Shown here one piece after another: positions 48,943 through 58,200 of a DNA stretch of 64,000 nucleotides. Position 1 is the first letter of the stretch, and each line of letters starts with the position of its first letter. The stretch spans positions 3,313,001 to 3,377,000 of the forward strand of contig NZ_CP138858.1 of assembly GCF_033878955.1 (NCBI RefSeq). The letters are read 5' to 3'. The notes below the pieces were generated by a model. That model was not told where the DNA came from. It saw nothing but the letters and a program-made list of their open reading frames with translations, and did no database searches. The stretch is from Coraliomargarita algicola. GTDB lineage: Bacteria; Verrucomicrobiota; Verrucomicrobiia; Opitutales; Coraliomargaritaceae. The position numbers were made by a program, and so were the translations under genes.

Positions 48943-49365
48943 TTAGGCTCGTTTCGAAGTGCGAGGAGCTGTTGCGCGCCATTCCAGTATGCGCCGGTAG
49001 AGGTGCCAGCGGGCGTAGGCGCTGACGGCCACAATTGCGCCTAAGGTGTCGGCGATCCAGTCGGCGACCTCGACGCTACGCCCCGGCGTGAGTGATTGGC
49101 GAAACTCGTCGCAGCAACCGTAGGCAGAGGTGATGACCACCGCGGTGATGAGGTCGCGGCAGCGCCGTCTCCTCAACCAGGGAGTGCGAAGGATGGCTGT
49201 AGCGACGAGTCCGAAGACTAAGAAGTGCGCGAGCTTGTCTTTTGAGAATTGAAAGCCGAGGTCGGGCGTGGCGAGGCGCGGAGTGCTTGAGGCTGCGAAA
49301 ATCGCTAGAATTAGTAGGGCGGGCCACCAGTAAGCGCGCGGGATTTTTAAAAGACGAGTCGGCAT
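48943..49365 (-). CDS. VanZ-family membrane protein
   Basis: The 140 residues contain about four membrane segments and the VanZ motifs KLAHFLVFGLVATAILR and DEFRQSLTPGRSVEVADWIADTLGA. VanZ-like proteins are widespread and mostly of unknown role; the founder gives low-level teicoplanin resistance. Its ATG overlaps the stop of the GspB-like gene by one base (TAATG), so it is the third gene of that operon. Confidence 0.9.
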   Translation of the reverse strand: MPTRLLKIPRAYWWPALLILAIFAASSTPRLATPDLGFQFSKDKLAHFLVFGLVATAILRTPWLRRRRCRDLITAVVITSAYGCCDEFRQSLTPGRSVEVADWIADTLGAIVAVSAYARWHLYRRILEWRATAPRTSKRA

Positions 49366-50078
49366 TATAAACGCTTCATGTATTTTTTGCCGTTGTTGTC
49401 GATGAAGAGTACGCGTTCTTGCTGGATCACCATCACTTTGAGCCCGAGTTTATAATTTACAAAGTCGCCGACGCTATAGGCTTCGCCATTTATAATAACT
49501 TTGCTAGCTGTATCGGATAGTTTTACGCCAGTGATTTTTGCCTGTCCCAGCCATTGGATGCTGTCTTGGCTTGGTTTGGCGTCAGCTCGTGCCTGGGCTT
49601 CGGCGGCGGCTTGAGCTTCTTCCTCGGCGGCTTGAGCTTCGGCAATGGCTTTAGCCTCCGCGGCCTCGCGCGCTTTGCGTAATTCGTCGACCACGCTGGG
49701 CATGGGTGTGGCTTCTCTGCTGACCTGTGGTGAACTGTGAGTGCTGGCTTGTGGAATGACGATGCTCGTAGGTGCAGGCTCGGCTGCAGCCGGTGTTGGA
49801 GTGGGCGCTGGAGTGGGCGCTGAGCGGGGCACAGTTGATTGTGTCGTGTGTGCGATTGCTTGTGGTTGGGAGTCGCCCTTGAAAATGACGATGCTCAGGC
49901 CCACGACCAGGCCGATGAGTACTGCGACGGCGATGACCAAGCCGATCACCAGCACCGGGCTCATGCCGCGAGCAGCGGTGCTCGCGTAGGCGGCTGAACT
50001 TTGCTCGCCAGGTTGTGCCATGCGGTTGGGGCTGCGGTCACGTTGGGCTTTGCGAAGGGCTTGGTTGATTAGGCTCAT
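49365..50078 (-). CDS. GspB-like secretion-associated protein
   Basis: The 237 residues start with SLINQALRKAQRDR, a motif shared by GspB/ExeB-type proteins. One membrane segment (about 37-62), a Pro/Ala/Glu-rich coiled linker and a small C-terminal domain follow (AKITGVKLSDTASKVIINGE, VGDFVNYKLGLKVMVIQQER) resembling the GspC/PilP homology region. With the ExeA-like ATPase it probably spans the periplasm to organise an outer-membrane machine. It overlaps the ATPase gene by 4 bases. Confidence 0.8.
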   Translation of the reverse strand: MSLINQALRKAQRDRSPNRMAQPGEQSSAAYASTAARGMSPVLVIGLVIAVAVLIGLVVGLSIVIFKGDSQPQAIAHTTQSTVPRSAPTPAPTPTPAAAEPAPTSIVIPQASTHSSPQVSREATPMPSVVDELRKAREAAEAKAIAEAQAAEEEAQAAAEAQARADAKPSQDSIQWLGQAKITGVKLSDTASKVIINGEAYSVGDFVNYKLGLKVMVIQQERVLFIDNNGKKYMKRL

Positions 50079-50896
50079 GATCGATGTAAGCGGTTGATGT
50101 CCTTTAGGGCGCGGCGCACGTCCCAGTAGTTGACCTCATTGCCGTTGCGGATGAAGGTGGAGAGTAGTGATTTATCGCAGATATTATTAATCATGCGCGG
50201 GATGCCCAAGCTGCTGCTTGCGATTTTTTTGATCGCGCGGGGCGTAAATTGTGGCTGTCCGTTGCTACCGACCAGAGAGAGGCGGTGTAGCACATAGAGT
50301 TGCACTTCTGTCTGGTTGAGTGGTTTCAGATCGTAGTGTACGAGTACGCGCTGTCGAAATTGACGCAGGCGATCCTCTTTGAGTTTTTCATTCAGTTCGG
50401 GTTGCCCCATCAAGATGATCTGTAGCAGCTTTTGGTCGTAAGTCTCTAGGTTGGAGAGCATGCGTAGCATCTCCATCACTTCGAAGGAAAGGTTCTGCGC
50501 CTCATCGATGATGACTACGATCTCGCGTCCGGCATGGATGCGTTCCAGCAATACGTCATTTATCTTATCGAGTAGGTCGTTGCTGGAGCGTGCTTTGACG
50601 TCTTCGCCGAGCTCTTTCATGATGCCGCGCAAGAGTTGTGTCTCTGATACGCGTGGGTTCAGTAGTAGTGCCGTGTCGATCTCTTTGCGGGAATCCAGCT
50701 CTTCTAGCAGTTTTCGGCAGAGGGTGGTTTTGCCGCAGCCGACTTCGCCTGTGAGTACGATAAAACCTTTTTTGTCCTCAATTCCATAGCGTAAGTGCTG
50801 TAGCGCCTCTTCGTGGGTGGGGCTGAGAAAGAGGAAACGCGGGTTAGGCGTTACGTGAAAAGGCATTTCCTTAAATCCGAAGTATTCGAGATACAT
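50075..50896 (-). CDS. ExeA/GspA-like AAA ATPase
   Basis: The 273 residues begin YLEYFGFKEMPFHVTPNPRF, the typical GspA/ExeA opening. Walker A GEVGCGKTTL, Walker B EIVVIIDEAQNL and sensor IILMGQPELNEKL follow. ExeA with ExeB delivers the type II secretin through peptidoglycan in Aeromonas. No secretin gene is near, and the PilC/GspF gene is 35 kb away. There is no peptidoglycan-binding domain at the C-terminus, so this is the short form. Confidence 0.9.
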   Translation of the reverse strand: MYLEYFGFKEMPFHVTPNPRFLFLSPTHEEALQHLRYGIEDKKGFIVLTGEVGCGKTTLCRKLLEELDSRKEIDTALLLNPRVSETQLLRGIMKELGEDVKARSSNDLLDKINDVLLERIHAGREIVVIIDEAQNLSFEVMEMLRMLSNLETYDQKLLQIILMGQPELNEKLKEDRLRQFRQRVLVHYDLKPLNQTEVQLYVLHRLSLVGSNGQPQFTPRAIKKIASSSLGIPRMINNICDKSLLSTFIRNGNEVNYWDVRRALKDINRLHRS

Positions 50897-50956
50897 AGTG
50901 CTTAGGTTAAATTACCCTTTCCAAGTGCCGGAAAATGGCCTTCTTTGTCGTTTCTG

Positions 50957-51262
50957 ATGTCAAAAAATTCTGCCCAGCGAAAGGAACGTGCTTTAGTGCT
51001 CATGTTGATGGGCATGTTATGCGTGTTGGTCGTGTTTTTTGGCGGGCTCGTAATGAAGACGCATCGTGAGTATATGAACTTCAAAGCCCGCGAAAATAGA
51101 ATCGAGGCCAAGCTCATACAAGCTCGAAAAGAGTTTGAGCAAAAGGAGTCTTATATGGCGCGCTTGATTGAAGATCCCGAATTTCTAGAGCGAGTGGTCC
51201 GCGAGCGGCTTGGTTATGCGCGTCCCGACGAATTACTCTTTCGTTTTTCGGATGAGCCCTAG
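50957..51262 (+). CDS. Septum formation initiator family protein (FtsB/DivIC-like)
   Basis: From ATG 50957 the protein has 101 residues. It has one membrane segment (about 14-33), then a coiled coil (ENRIEAKLIQARKEFEQKE) and the family C-terminal motif IEDPEFLERVVRERLGYARPDELLF. FtsB/DivIC-type proteins link the early and late parts of the cell-division complex. It is divergently placed from the ExeA-like gene by 60 bases. Confidence 0.87.
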   Translation: MSKNSAQRKERALVLMLMGMLCVLVVFFGGLVMKTHREYMNFKARENRIEAKLIQARKEFEQKESYMARLIEDPEFLERVVRERLGYARPDELLFRFSDEP

Positions 51263-51291
51263 CGCTTCGCTGCGTTGGGAGTGGATGCAAT

Positions 51292-51597
51292 TTAACGTCT
51301 TTTTATCGCTTTGCGTGCCACTTTTTTGATGGTTTGGCCTTGAGATTGCAGGGCTAGCTCTTGAGCGACAGGACTGGTGGCGATGTCGGCGACGGAGCGA
51401 GTGACACTGGCGATTCCGCTGGCGGTGCTGCCGACCGCTCCCGCGACTTCTCCCGTCATTTCACAGGCGGAAGAGGCGACCTGACCTGTTGTTTTTACAG
51501 TTGTTGTGGCTAGGTCAATGGGTGCTTTAACTACGGAGCACCCCGTCAAAAGTAATGGGATGGCGAGCCGGGAAAGCACATTTGGTAGAGAGCGCAT
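51292..51597 (-). CDS. Small lipoprotein of unknown function
   Basis: The 101 residues carry a signal peptide with lipobox LLTGC (Cys at about 20). The mature part is rich in Ala, Thr, Ser and Val in an amphipathic repeat-like pattern (VKAPIDLATTTVKTTGQVAS) and ends with a basic tail KKVARKAIKRR. It resembles small NF-type outer-membrane lipoproteins. Function is unknown. Confidence 0.75.
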   Translation of the reverse strand: MRSLPNVLSRLAIPLLLTGCSVVKAPIDLATTTVKTTGQVASSACEMTGEVAGAVGSTASGIASVTRSVADIATSPVAQELALQSQGQTIKKVARKAIKRR

Positions 51598-51723
51598 GAT
51601 CAGGGAGCATTTCGTTCAGTAGGTGGGCTGTCAATGCGAGGGGCTTCAGGCGCGGCATCCATTTTTTGCTCCCTACACGTTCCGTGTTTGCAATTTTATT
51701 TGGAGCTTTTATCTCCAGAGCTC

Positions 51724-53154
51724 ATGGCTAATTCTACAAATTCACTGATTGAGTCCTTTAAGCAGGCTGGCCAAGGCCAAGTCTTTCAATTTTTCGACGA
51801 TTTGGATGCAGATTTGCAAGCAAGTTTGATTGCCCAGGCCGAGACGATCGACCTCGCTGAGGTGAATTCCCTGGTGGAGGAGCATGTTAAAGGGGCGCAC
51901 GATAGTTCGCTTAATCTGGATGGCTTAGAGCCTGCGCCGTATGAGGCGCTTCCTATCAACGGTGGCGATTCCGCAAAGTGGAAAGCTGCCTGGGATACCG
52001 GTTCGGCAGCCTTGCAGGCGGGACGCGTCGCGGCTTTCACTGTTGCCGGAGGGCAAGGCACACGGCTTGGTTATGATGGCCCGAAAGGCACTTATCCGGT
52101 GACACCATTGACCGAGAAAACTCTCTTTCAGGTCTTTGCAGAGAAGATCGCACGCTCTGGGGAGCGTTTCGGAGTGAGTATTCCTTGGTTTATTTTGACC
52201 AGTGAGATCAATAACGATGCCACGGTGGCTGCTTTTGAGGCGGCGGATTTCTTTGGCTTGGATCGCGACTCGGTACACTTCATAGTGCAAGGCTTGGTGC
52301 CTGCGGTCGATTACGAGGGCAAGATTCTCTTGGCTGAAAAGGGCAAAATCGCAATGACGCCCGACGGGCACGGTGGCTCGCTACGTGCATTGGTTCGCAG
52401 TGGGGCAATTGATGTGATGAAGGCGCAAGGGATCGACATCATCAGTTACTTCCAAGTGGATAATCCGATTGTGCAGTGCATTGATCCGGCCTTTATTGGA
52501 TTCCATGTGCTGGGGCAGTCTGAGCTTTCCAGTAAAATGGTGCCCAAGGCATATGCTTTGGAGAAAGTGGGCCACTTCTGTATGCAAAATGGGCAGGCCT
52601 TGGTAGTTGAATATAGTGACATGCCAGATGCGATGCAGCAGGAAACGACGCCTGAGGGTGGAATCCGTTTCAATGGAGGCAGCGTCGCCATCCATATTTT
52701 TGATCGTGATTTCATCGAGCGTGCGGGTGGTTCCGGGGAAGGGGCTAAGCTTCCTTTCCACCGTGCTGATAAAAAGATTCCATTTGTCAATGCGTCTGGA
52801 GAGGCGATTAAGCCAGATGCGCCGAATGGTGTGAAGTTTGAGATGTTTGTTTTTGATGCACTTCCCCTGGCAAAGAACCCCGTCATTATCGAAGCGGCTC
52901 GTGCAGATGATTTTAGCCCGGTTAAAAATGCCGAGGGCGTGGATTCGCCCAAGAGTTGTAAGGAGGATCAGTTGCGTATGTTTGCTCGCTGGTTGAAAGC
53001 AGCTGGCGAAGCGATCGAGACCGACGAGACCGGGCTGCCTGCCATCACTTTTGAAATCAGTCCGCGCTTCGCTGCGGATGAAGCTGACTTCGTCGCTCAA
53101 TGGGCCGCCTTGGAGGCTAAGCCAGAGCTTAAAGACGGTGTGGTCATTGCGTAA
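51724..53154 (+). CDS. UDP-sugar (UDP-glucose/UDP-GlcNAc) pyrophosphorylase family enzyme
   Basis: From ATG 51724 the protein has 476 residues. It shows the eukaryote-like UDPGP/UAP signature FTVAGGQGTRLGYDGPKGTY, then WFILTSEINN, MTPDGHGGSLRAL and FQVDNPIVQCIDPAFIG. The enzyme makes a UDP-sugar from UTP and a sugar 1-phosphate. The phosphoglucomutase gene follows 47 bases later, so glucose 1-phosphate is the likely substrate, though UAP homologues also use GlcNAc 1-phosphate. An upstream in-frame start at 51634 would add a signal-like leader and is less likely. Confidence 0.9.
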   Translation: MANSTNSLIESFKQAGQGQVFQFFDDLDADLQASLIAQAETIDLAEVNSLVEEHVKGAHDSSLNLDGLEPAPYEALPINGGDSAKWKAAWDTGSAALQAGRVAAFTVAGGQGTRLGYDGPKGTYPVTPLTEKTLFQVFAEKIARSGERFGVSIPWFILTSEINNDATVAAFEAADFFGLDRDSVHFIVQGLVPAVDYEGKILLAEKGKIAMTPDGHGGSLRALVRSGAIDVMKAQGIDIISYFQVDNPIVQCIDPAFIGFHVLGQSELSSKMVPKAYALEKVGHFCMQNGQALVVEYSDMPDAMQQETTPEGGIRFNGGSVAIHIFDRDFIERAGGSGEGAKLPFHRADKKIPFVNASGEAIKPDAPNGVKFEMFVFDALPLAKNPVIIEAARADDFSPVKNAEGVDSPKSCKEDQLRMFARWLKAAGEAIETDETGLPAITFEISPRFAADEADFVAQWAALEAKPELKDGVVIA

Positions 53155-53201
53155 CTATTGCTATCCATTGCTAAATTTTAATTCAACTACTTGAAATCAT
53201 C

Positions 53202-55166
53202 ATGAGCCTAATCGAAAAAATTGAATCCGCTGGAGCCGCAGGCTCCATTCTTGAAAGCACAGTTGCCAATCTGAAGATTTGGGCCAATGCGGACTTTCTG
53301 CCCGAGTGGGTGGGAGCCAGTATCGCCGAACTCGTTGAACGAGAAGAGTGGGATGAACTAAATGATCGTTTCTACCAAAATATGGCTTTTGGTACGGGCG
53401 GCATTCGCGGGCGCACCATCGCCAAAGTGCCCGCAGCTGCCGAAACGGGCACGCTCTCGCCACAAGGCACCCCGGAGCACGCTGCAGTCGGCACCAATGT
53501 GCTCAATGATTTTAACTTGATCCGTGCCACGATCGGTATGTTCCGCTACGTCGAGAAATATCTCAAGGAGAGCGGTCGGCACGATATGCCGCGGTTTGTG
53601 ATCGCACATGACGTACGTCATTTTTCACGTCACTTCTGTGAGCTTGCTGCTTCGACTTGGTGCAAGCTTGGTGGACAGGCGCTGATTTTTGAAGGCCCTC
53701 GCTCGACGCCACAGCTGAGCTTTGCGGTGCGTCAGTTTAAGGCCACCTGTGGTGCCGTCATTACCGCCAGCCATAATCCGCCGCATGATAACGGGTTTAA
53801 GGCTTATTTCGAAGATGGTGCACAAGTTGTTTCGCCCCATGCGGAAGGGATTGTCAATTTAGTCAATGAAGTGGAGCTTGAAGAGCTGACACAATTTCTG
53901 GATGTTGATTTGACTCCAGTCACCGTATTGGGTGCTGAGGCGGATCAGCCCTATCTGGATTTGTTGCAGGAAATGGTCGTGGACACCGAGGTCATGCAGA
54001 AAATGGCCCCCAAGGTTGTCTTCACGCCGATCCATGGTTGTGGCGCAATTAGTTCTTTGCCTGCATTGAAGCAATTGGGGGTGGAAGTGATCGAAGTGCC
54101 TGAACAAATGGAGCCGGACGGCCGTTTCCCGACAGTTAAGTCGCCTAATCCTGAGAATGCCGAAGCACTGTCTATGGCGATCGCTAAAGCCAACGAGACT
54201 GAGGCTGATGTGGTGATCGCGACCGATCCTGATGCCGACCGTATGGGAGTGGCTGTGCGTGATCGTTCTGGTGAAATGGTGCTATTGACTGGCAATCAAA
54301 TCGGCACTTTATTGGCCGAATATCGTATCTCGACATTGAAGGATGCAGAGATCTTGCCTGAAGACGGTTCGGAGAATGCAGTGTTGATCAAGACCTTCGT
54401 CACTAGCCCGATGCAAGAAGCTGTCGCTACCTGGCACGGTCTGAAAACTGTGAATACTTTGACTGGTTTCAAGTGGCTTGGTGAGAAACTCGCCGGCTAT
54501 GAAGCTGAGATGAAGGCCAAGCTCTTTGAGAAAGAGGGATTGGCGGTCGACTATGATGCCTGCGATGTTTGGACGCGTGCAGACCTGATGCTCGATTATT
54601 CGACTTTCTTTGTTTTCGGTGGTGAGGAGAGTTACGGTTACCTTGCTACGGACAAGCTGCGCGATAAAGATGCGAATGCCGCGGTTGTGATGTTCTGCGA
54701 ACTCGCTGCCTACTTGAAAGCACAAGAGATGACTTTTCCTGAGTATTTGGACGCTCTGTATTTGCAGCACGGATACTACGAAGAGAAGACGATCAATATA
54801 TATTACGAAGGCGCGGCTGGTTCGCAGAAGATTAAGAATATCCTCGATTCCTACCGCAGTCATCCGCCCAAAGCATTTGGTGATGTGACTGTGAGTGGCT
54901 TTACCGATTTCGGTCGTGACGAAATTATCGACGCCGACGGCAAGCGCATTCCGCCACAAGATTTCTACTTCTTGGAATTGAGTAATGGTTACAGCTTTGC
55001 TGTGCGTGGTTCTGGCACAGAGCCTAAGATTAAGTTCTATGTCTTTGGTCGTTCTGATGTGATGGAGCCTGAAGAATTACCGCAGGTTAAAGCCGCCGCT
55101 AGCGAAGTCATGCAAGCTATGCTTGCCGCTATCGATGCGGACGCTCGTGAGCGCGCTGAAGCCTAG
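53202..55166 (+). CDS. Phosphoglucomutase / phospho-sugar mutase
   Basis: This 654-residue alpha-D-phosphohexomutase has the active-site phosphoserine loop VITASHNPPHDNGFKAYF, the metal loop ATDPDADRMGVAV, the sugar-binding GGEESYGY and the phosphate-binding RGSGTEPKIKF. It is longer than PgcA-type mutases (about 580), mainly through inserts near the N-terminus and around 80. It interconverts glucose 6-phosphate and glucose 1-phosphate. It is in an operon with the UDP-sugar pyrophosphorylase. Confidence 0.93.
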   Translation: MSLIEKIESAGAAGSILESTVANLKIWANADFLPEWVGASIAELVEREEWDELNDRFYQNMAFGTGGIRGRTIAKVPAAAETGTLSPQGTPEHAAVGTNVLNDFNLIRATIGMFRYVEKYLKESGRHDMPRFVIAHDVRHFSRHFCELAASTWCKLGGQALIFEGPRSTPQLSFAVRQFKATCGAVITASHNPPHDNGFKAYFEDGAQVVSPHAEGIVNLVNEVELEELTQFLDVDLTPVTVLGAEADQPYLDLLQEMVVDTEVMQKMAPKVVFTPIHGCGAISSLPALKQLGVEVIEVPEQMEPDGRFPTVKSPNPENAEALSMAIAKANETEADVVIATDPDADRMGVAVRDRSGEMVLLTGNQIGTLLAEYRISTLKDAEILPEDGSENAVLIKTFVTSPMQEAVATWHGLKTVNTLTGFKWLGEKLAGYEAEMKAKLFEKEGLAVDYDACDVWTRADLMLDYSTFFVFGGEESYGYLATDKLRDKDANAAVVMFCELAAYLKAQEMTFPEYLDALYLQHGYYEEKTINIYYEGAAGSQKIKNILDSYRSHPPKAFGDVTVSGFTDFGRDEIIDADGKRIPPQDFYFLELSNGYSFAVRGSGTEPKIKFYVFGRSDVMEPEELPQVKAAASEVMQAMLAAIDADARERAEA

Positions 55167-55257
55167 GCGCACGCGATCCGTTTGAGACTTTTGTAATCGT
55201 CGCACGTGGTGCCTCGGCAGGCTTGATTCTTTCTGCCGACGGCATCGTTGTGCGTCG

Positions 55258-58200
55258 CTATTTGCTGGAGTGGGGCGTTCGCTCGAGTTCTTGCTCGAGT
55301 CGCTTGATCAACGCTATCAGATCTTCCTTGGGGGCCGCTTGTTTGGACTGCTCGGAAATTTTTTCGACTAGTTGACTAATCCTTTCACAAGCCTGCACCC
55401 GACATAGGCCTAAGAGTTTGTGAATGATCTCTTCTTGCTCAGTCTTTTTGTTTAGAGCATAGGCGGTCCTAAGCTTATCAAGTTCTTCTTTAAAGGATTG
55501 ATTGTATTCAGCTTGTAATTCTTGCAAGCTCATCGGGCCGTTCTTCGAGAGATACGCGAGTAAATCGCTTCCAGTATTGTTGCGACTTTTACGATGGTGG
55601 CATTTTAGTAATTTCTTAAGCTTTTCGGGATCGAGTGGTTTTTCGATGAAATGATTGAAGCCCGCAGCGATGCATTTTTCTTCGATATCGACACTGTTGT
55701 AAGCGCTGAGTGCGATGAACTTTGGATTGTTCTCACCTTGGTGCTTTTTGAAGTAGGCTTCGACGACTTCGATGCCGCTCATTTGCGGCATGTTGATGTC
55801 TAAAATCACAATTTCGTAGCTGAAGCTGTTGAGCTTGATCAGCGCGTTACGACCATTCTCTGCGACGTCGATCTCCGCTCCCATACTGTTCAACACGGCG
55901 GCACTGATATAGCGATTGAAGCCCATGTCGTCGGCTATCAATACACGTTTACCTTTTAGAATTTCTGAGAGTTTGGATTCCTGATTGGATTTGATTTTGC
56001 GTCGGAATAGCTCCAGCTCGAATTCTAGGTTCAGCACAAAACGAGCGCCCCCTTGATACTCTGTGTCGAGCTTGAGGCTGCCTCCCATGAGTCGAGCCAT
56101 TTCGGCGGAGATGGTGAGCCCTAGTCCAGTGCCCGGGATATGGCTCATCTCACTTTCCGGTAGACGTGTGAATTCTTCAAAAATTAAATTTTCATGTTCT
56201 TTGGGCACTCCAGGGCCAGAGTCGATGACTTCGAAGCAGGCTTGTACGGATTCTTCTTTCGTTTCATAGCTTAGGATTAGCCGGACTGATCCCTGCTTTG
56301 CATACTTGATCCCATTGGAAACTAGATTGATGAGGATCTGACGCAGCAGAACTGGATCGCCCTTCCAGTTGTGTTTTATTTCGGGCTTTTCAAGTTCAAG
56401 TACGATGCCTTTCTCTTGTGCCATCGCAGATTGGATTTGGATGACTTCTTGCAGGAGTTCGCATGGGGCAAAGCTTTCGACGCGCGTTCTCAATTTGCCA
56501 GCTTCCAGACTGGAGTAATCGAGAGTTTGACTGAGCAGTTGGTTTAAATGCTGGCTGCAGCTATATAGGTGGGTGATTTCTTCGGACTCCATGCCCTGCT
56601 CTTTTTCTTGCAGCCTGAGGAGTTGCGAAATGCCGATGATTCCGTTGAGAGGATTCCGAATCTCGTGGCTCATGCTTGCGAGGAAGTTTTGTTTCGCTTT
56701 ATTGGCCTGTTGTAATTTTAGCTTTTGTGCTTCGAGCTCGCGGGTTCGTTGTTGAATGATCGCTGTGAGACGTTCATTTCGTATGCGAAGACTTTTGTTT
56801 TTTAAGTAGTTAAGTCCAAAGAGGATCGATAGGCCAAATGCTATGTAAGAAACATAGGCATAGGGGGTTTGATACCAAGGGGACGCGATGTTTAGTTTAA
56901 GCGTCGCTATTGTTCCCTTGCGGCCAAATTCGTCAATCGCTCTGACTTCGAATGTATACGAGCCGCTGGATAGATTTGTAAATTTACGGTGTGTGTATGT
57001 ATGTGGCTCTGACCAGGATTCATTAAAGCCTTCGAGTCGTGTTTGATATTGGATGACTCTGAGTGGGGTGGGTGTAGCTGCGTATTCGATAAGAAGAGAT
57101 TTCTGGGGGAATCCTAAGTCTACATTCAGGGGAGCGGGGCCTGCTCCATCATAGTAGAGTTGTTGCGTGTCCAGTTCGCTGATACGGGTGATGTGGGTTG
57201 TGGGAGTCACATAGGAGGGCATCTGCGAGAGATTGTAACGTAGGATCTTTTTGCTGCCGCCTACCCACAATATCTCATTCGAGTTTTGATCGATTTCTTG
57301 AAATAGAGCTCTGACTTTACCTGCCAGATCGAGCGAGGGTAAGTGGTATGGGCTCCAGCTATATTGCCCCTCGTGCCAGATGAGTTTTCCTACTGGGTTA
57401 TTCGAGTCGCTTCCATTGGGGAGGTAAATGATCCAGCCTGTTTGCTCGGGAACCGCGGAGTAGGCTAATCCGTAAGCATCATTGCCCAAATCGTCGCCTA
57501 AGATCGGATTGTAATCAAACATTTCCGTGTTATTATCATAGGTATAGAGGCCCTGATTGCTTATAATTATGATATGTTCTCCCTGCTGTAGAATATGCGA
57601 CCAAGTGAATTTTTCAGGTAGTCCGACTTCCTCGCCGAGTGGATGTATGGGGTTTACTTGTTCCCAATCCGTTAACAGCACAGGAGCATTTTCGCTGGAA
57701 ATGAGTAGTTTCGAGTTCGGCAGCTGAGCTAGCGAGAGTGCGCCTGAGTTAAATTCTTTCAGGGAATCGATGTAATGCCAGCCGGTCTCATCTTTCTGCC
57801 AACGACTGACTTTGGGAGGATCTGCTGTATATAGGATGTTTGAGTCGGTATAGCTGGGGTATATGGAGCCAATTTGTCGGGGTGTTTGGATTCGTTGTGG
57901 AGTTTCTGAATGGCGTATTGAATTGAAGCCATTAATGTCTCCGTAGATTAAGTCGCTGCCAACGTTTTGTATCGTCCAGATACTAGTGCCGCGGTCGATC
58001 ACTTGAGGACTGCTTGTTTGACTGGGTGTATTGAGCAGCTTTTTTAAACTGTTGCCGTTCGTGTAGTAGAGCTGCCCGTTGTATCTTGAAATTTCATAGG
58101 CAGAGTCTGAAAAGTAACTAAGCGGTAGTCGGGGTAGTTTGAATATGGAGCCAATGCCTGCGCTCCAGATCGTCCCGTAGCGATCCGTCATGCTGTAGTA

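Noticed and set aside
55211..55245. Terminator between phosphoglucomutase and giant kinase
   Set aside because: CGGCAG/CTGCCG can pair, but the stem is bulged and there is no T-tract.
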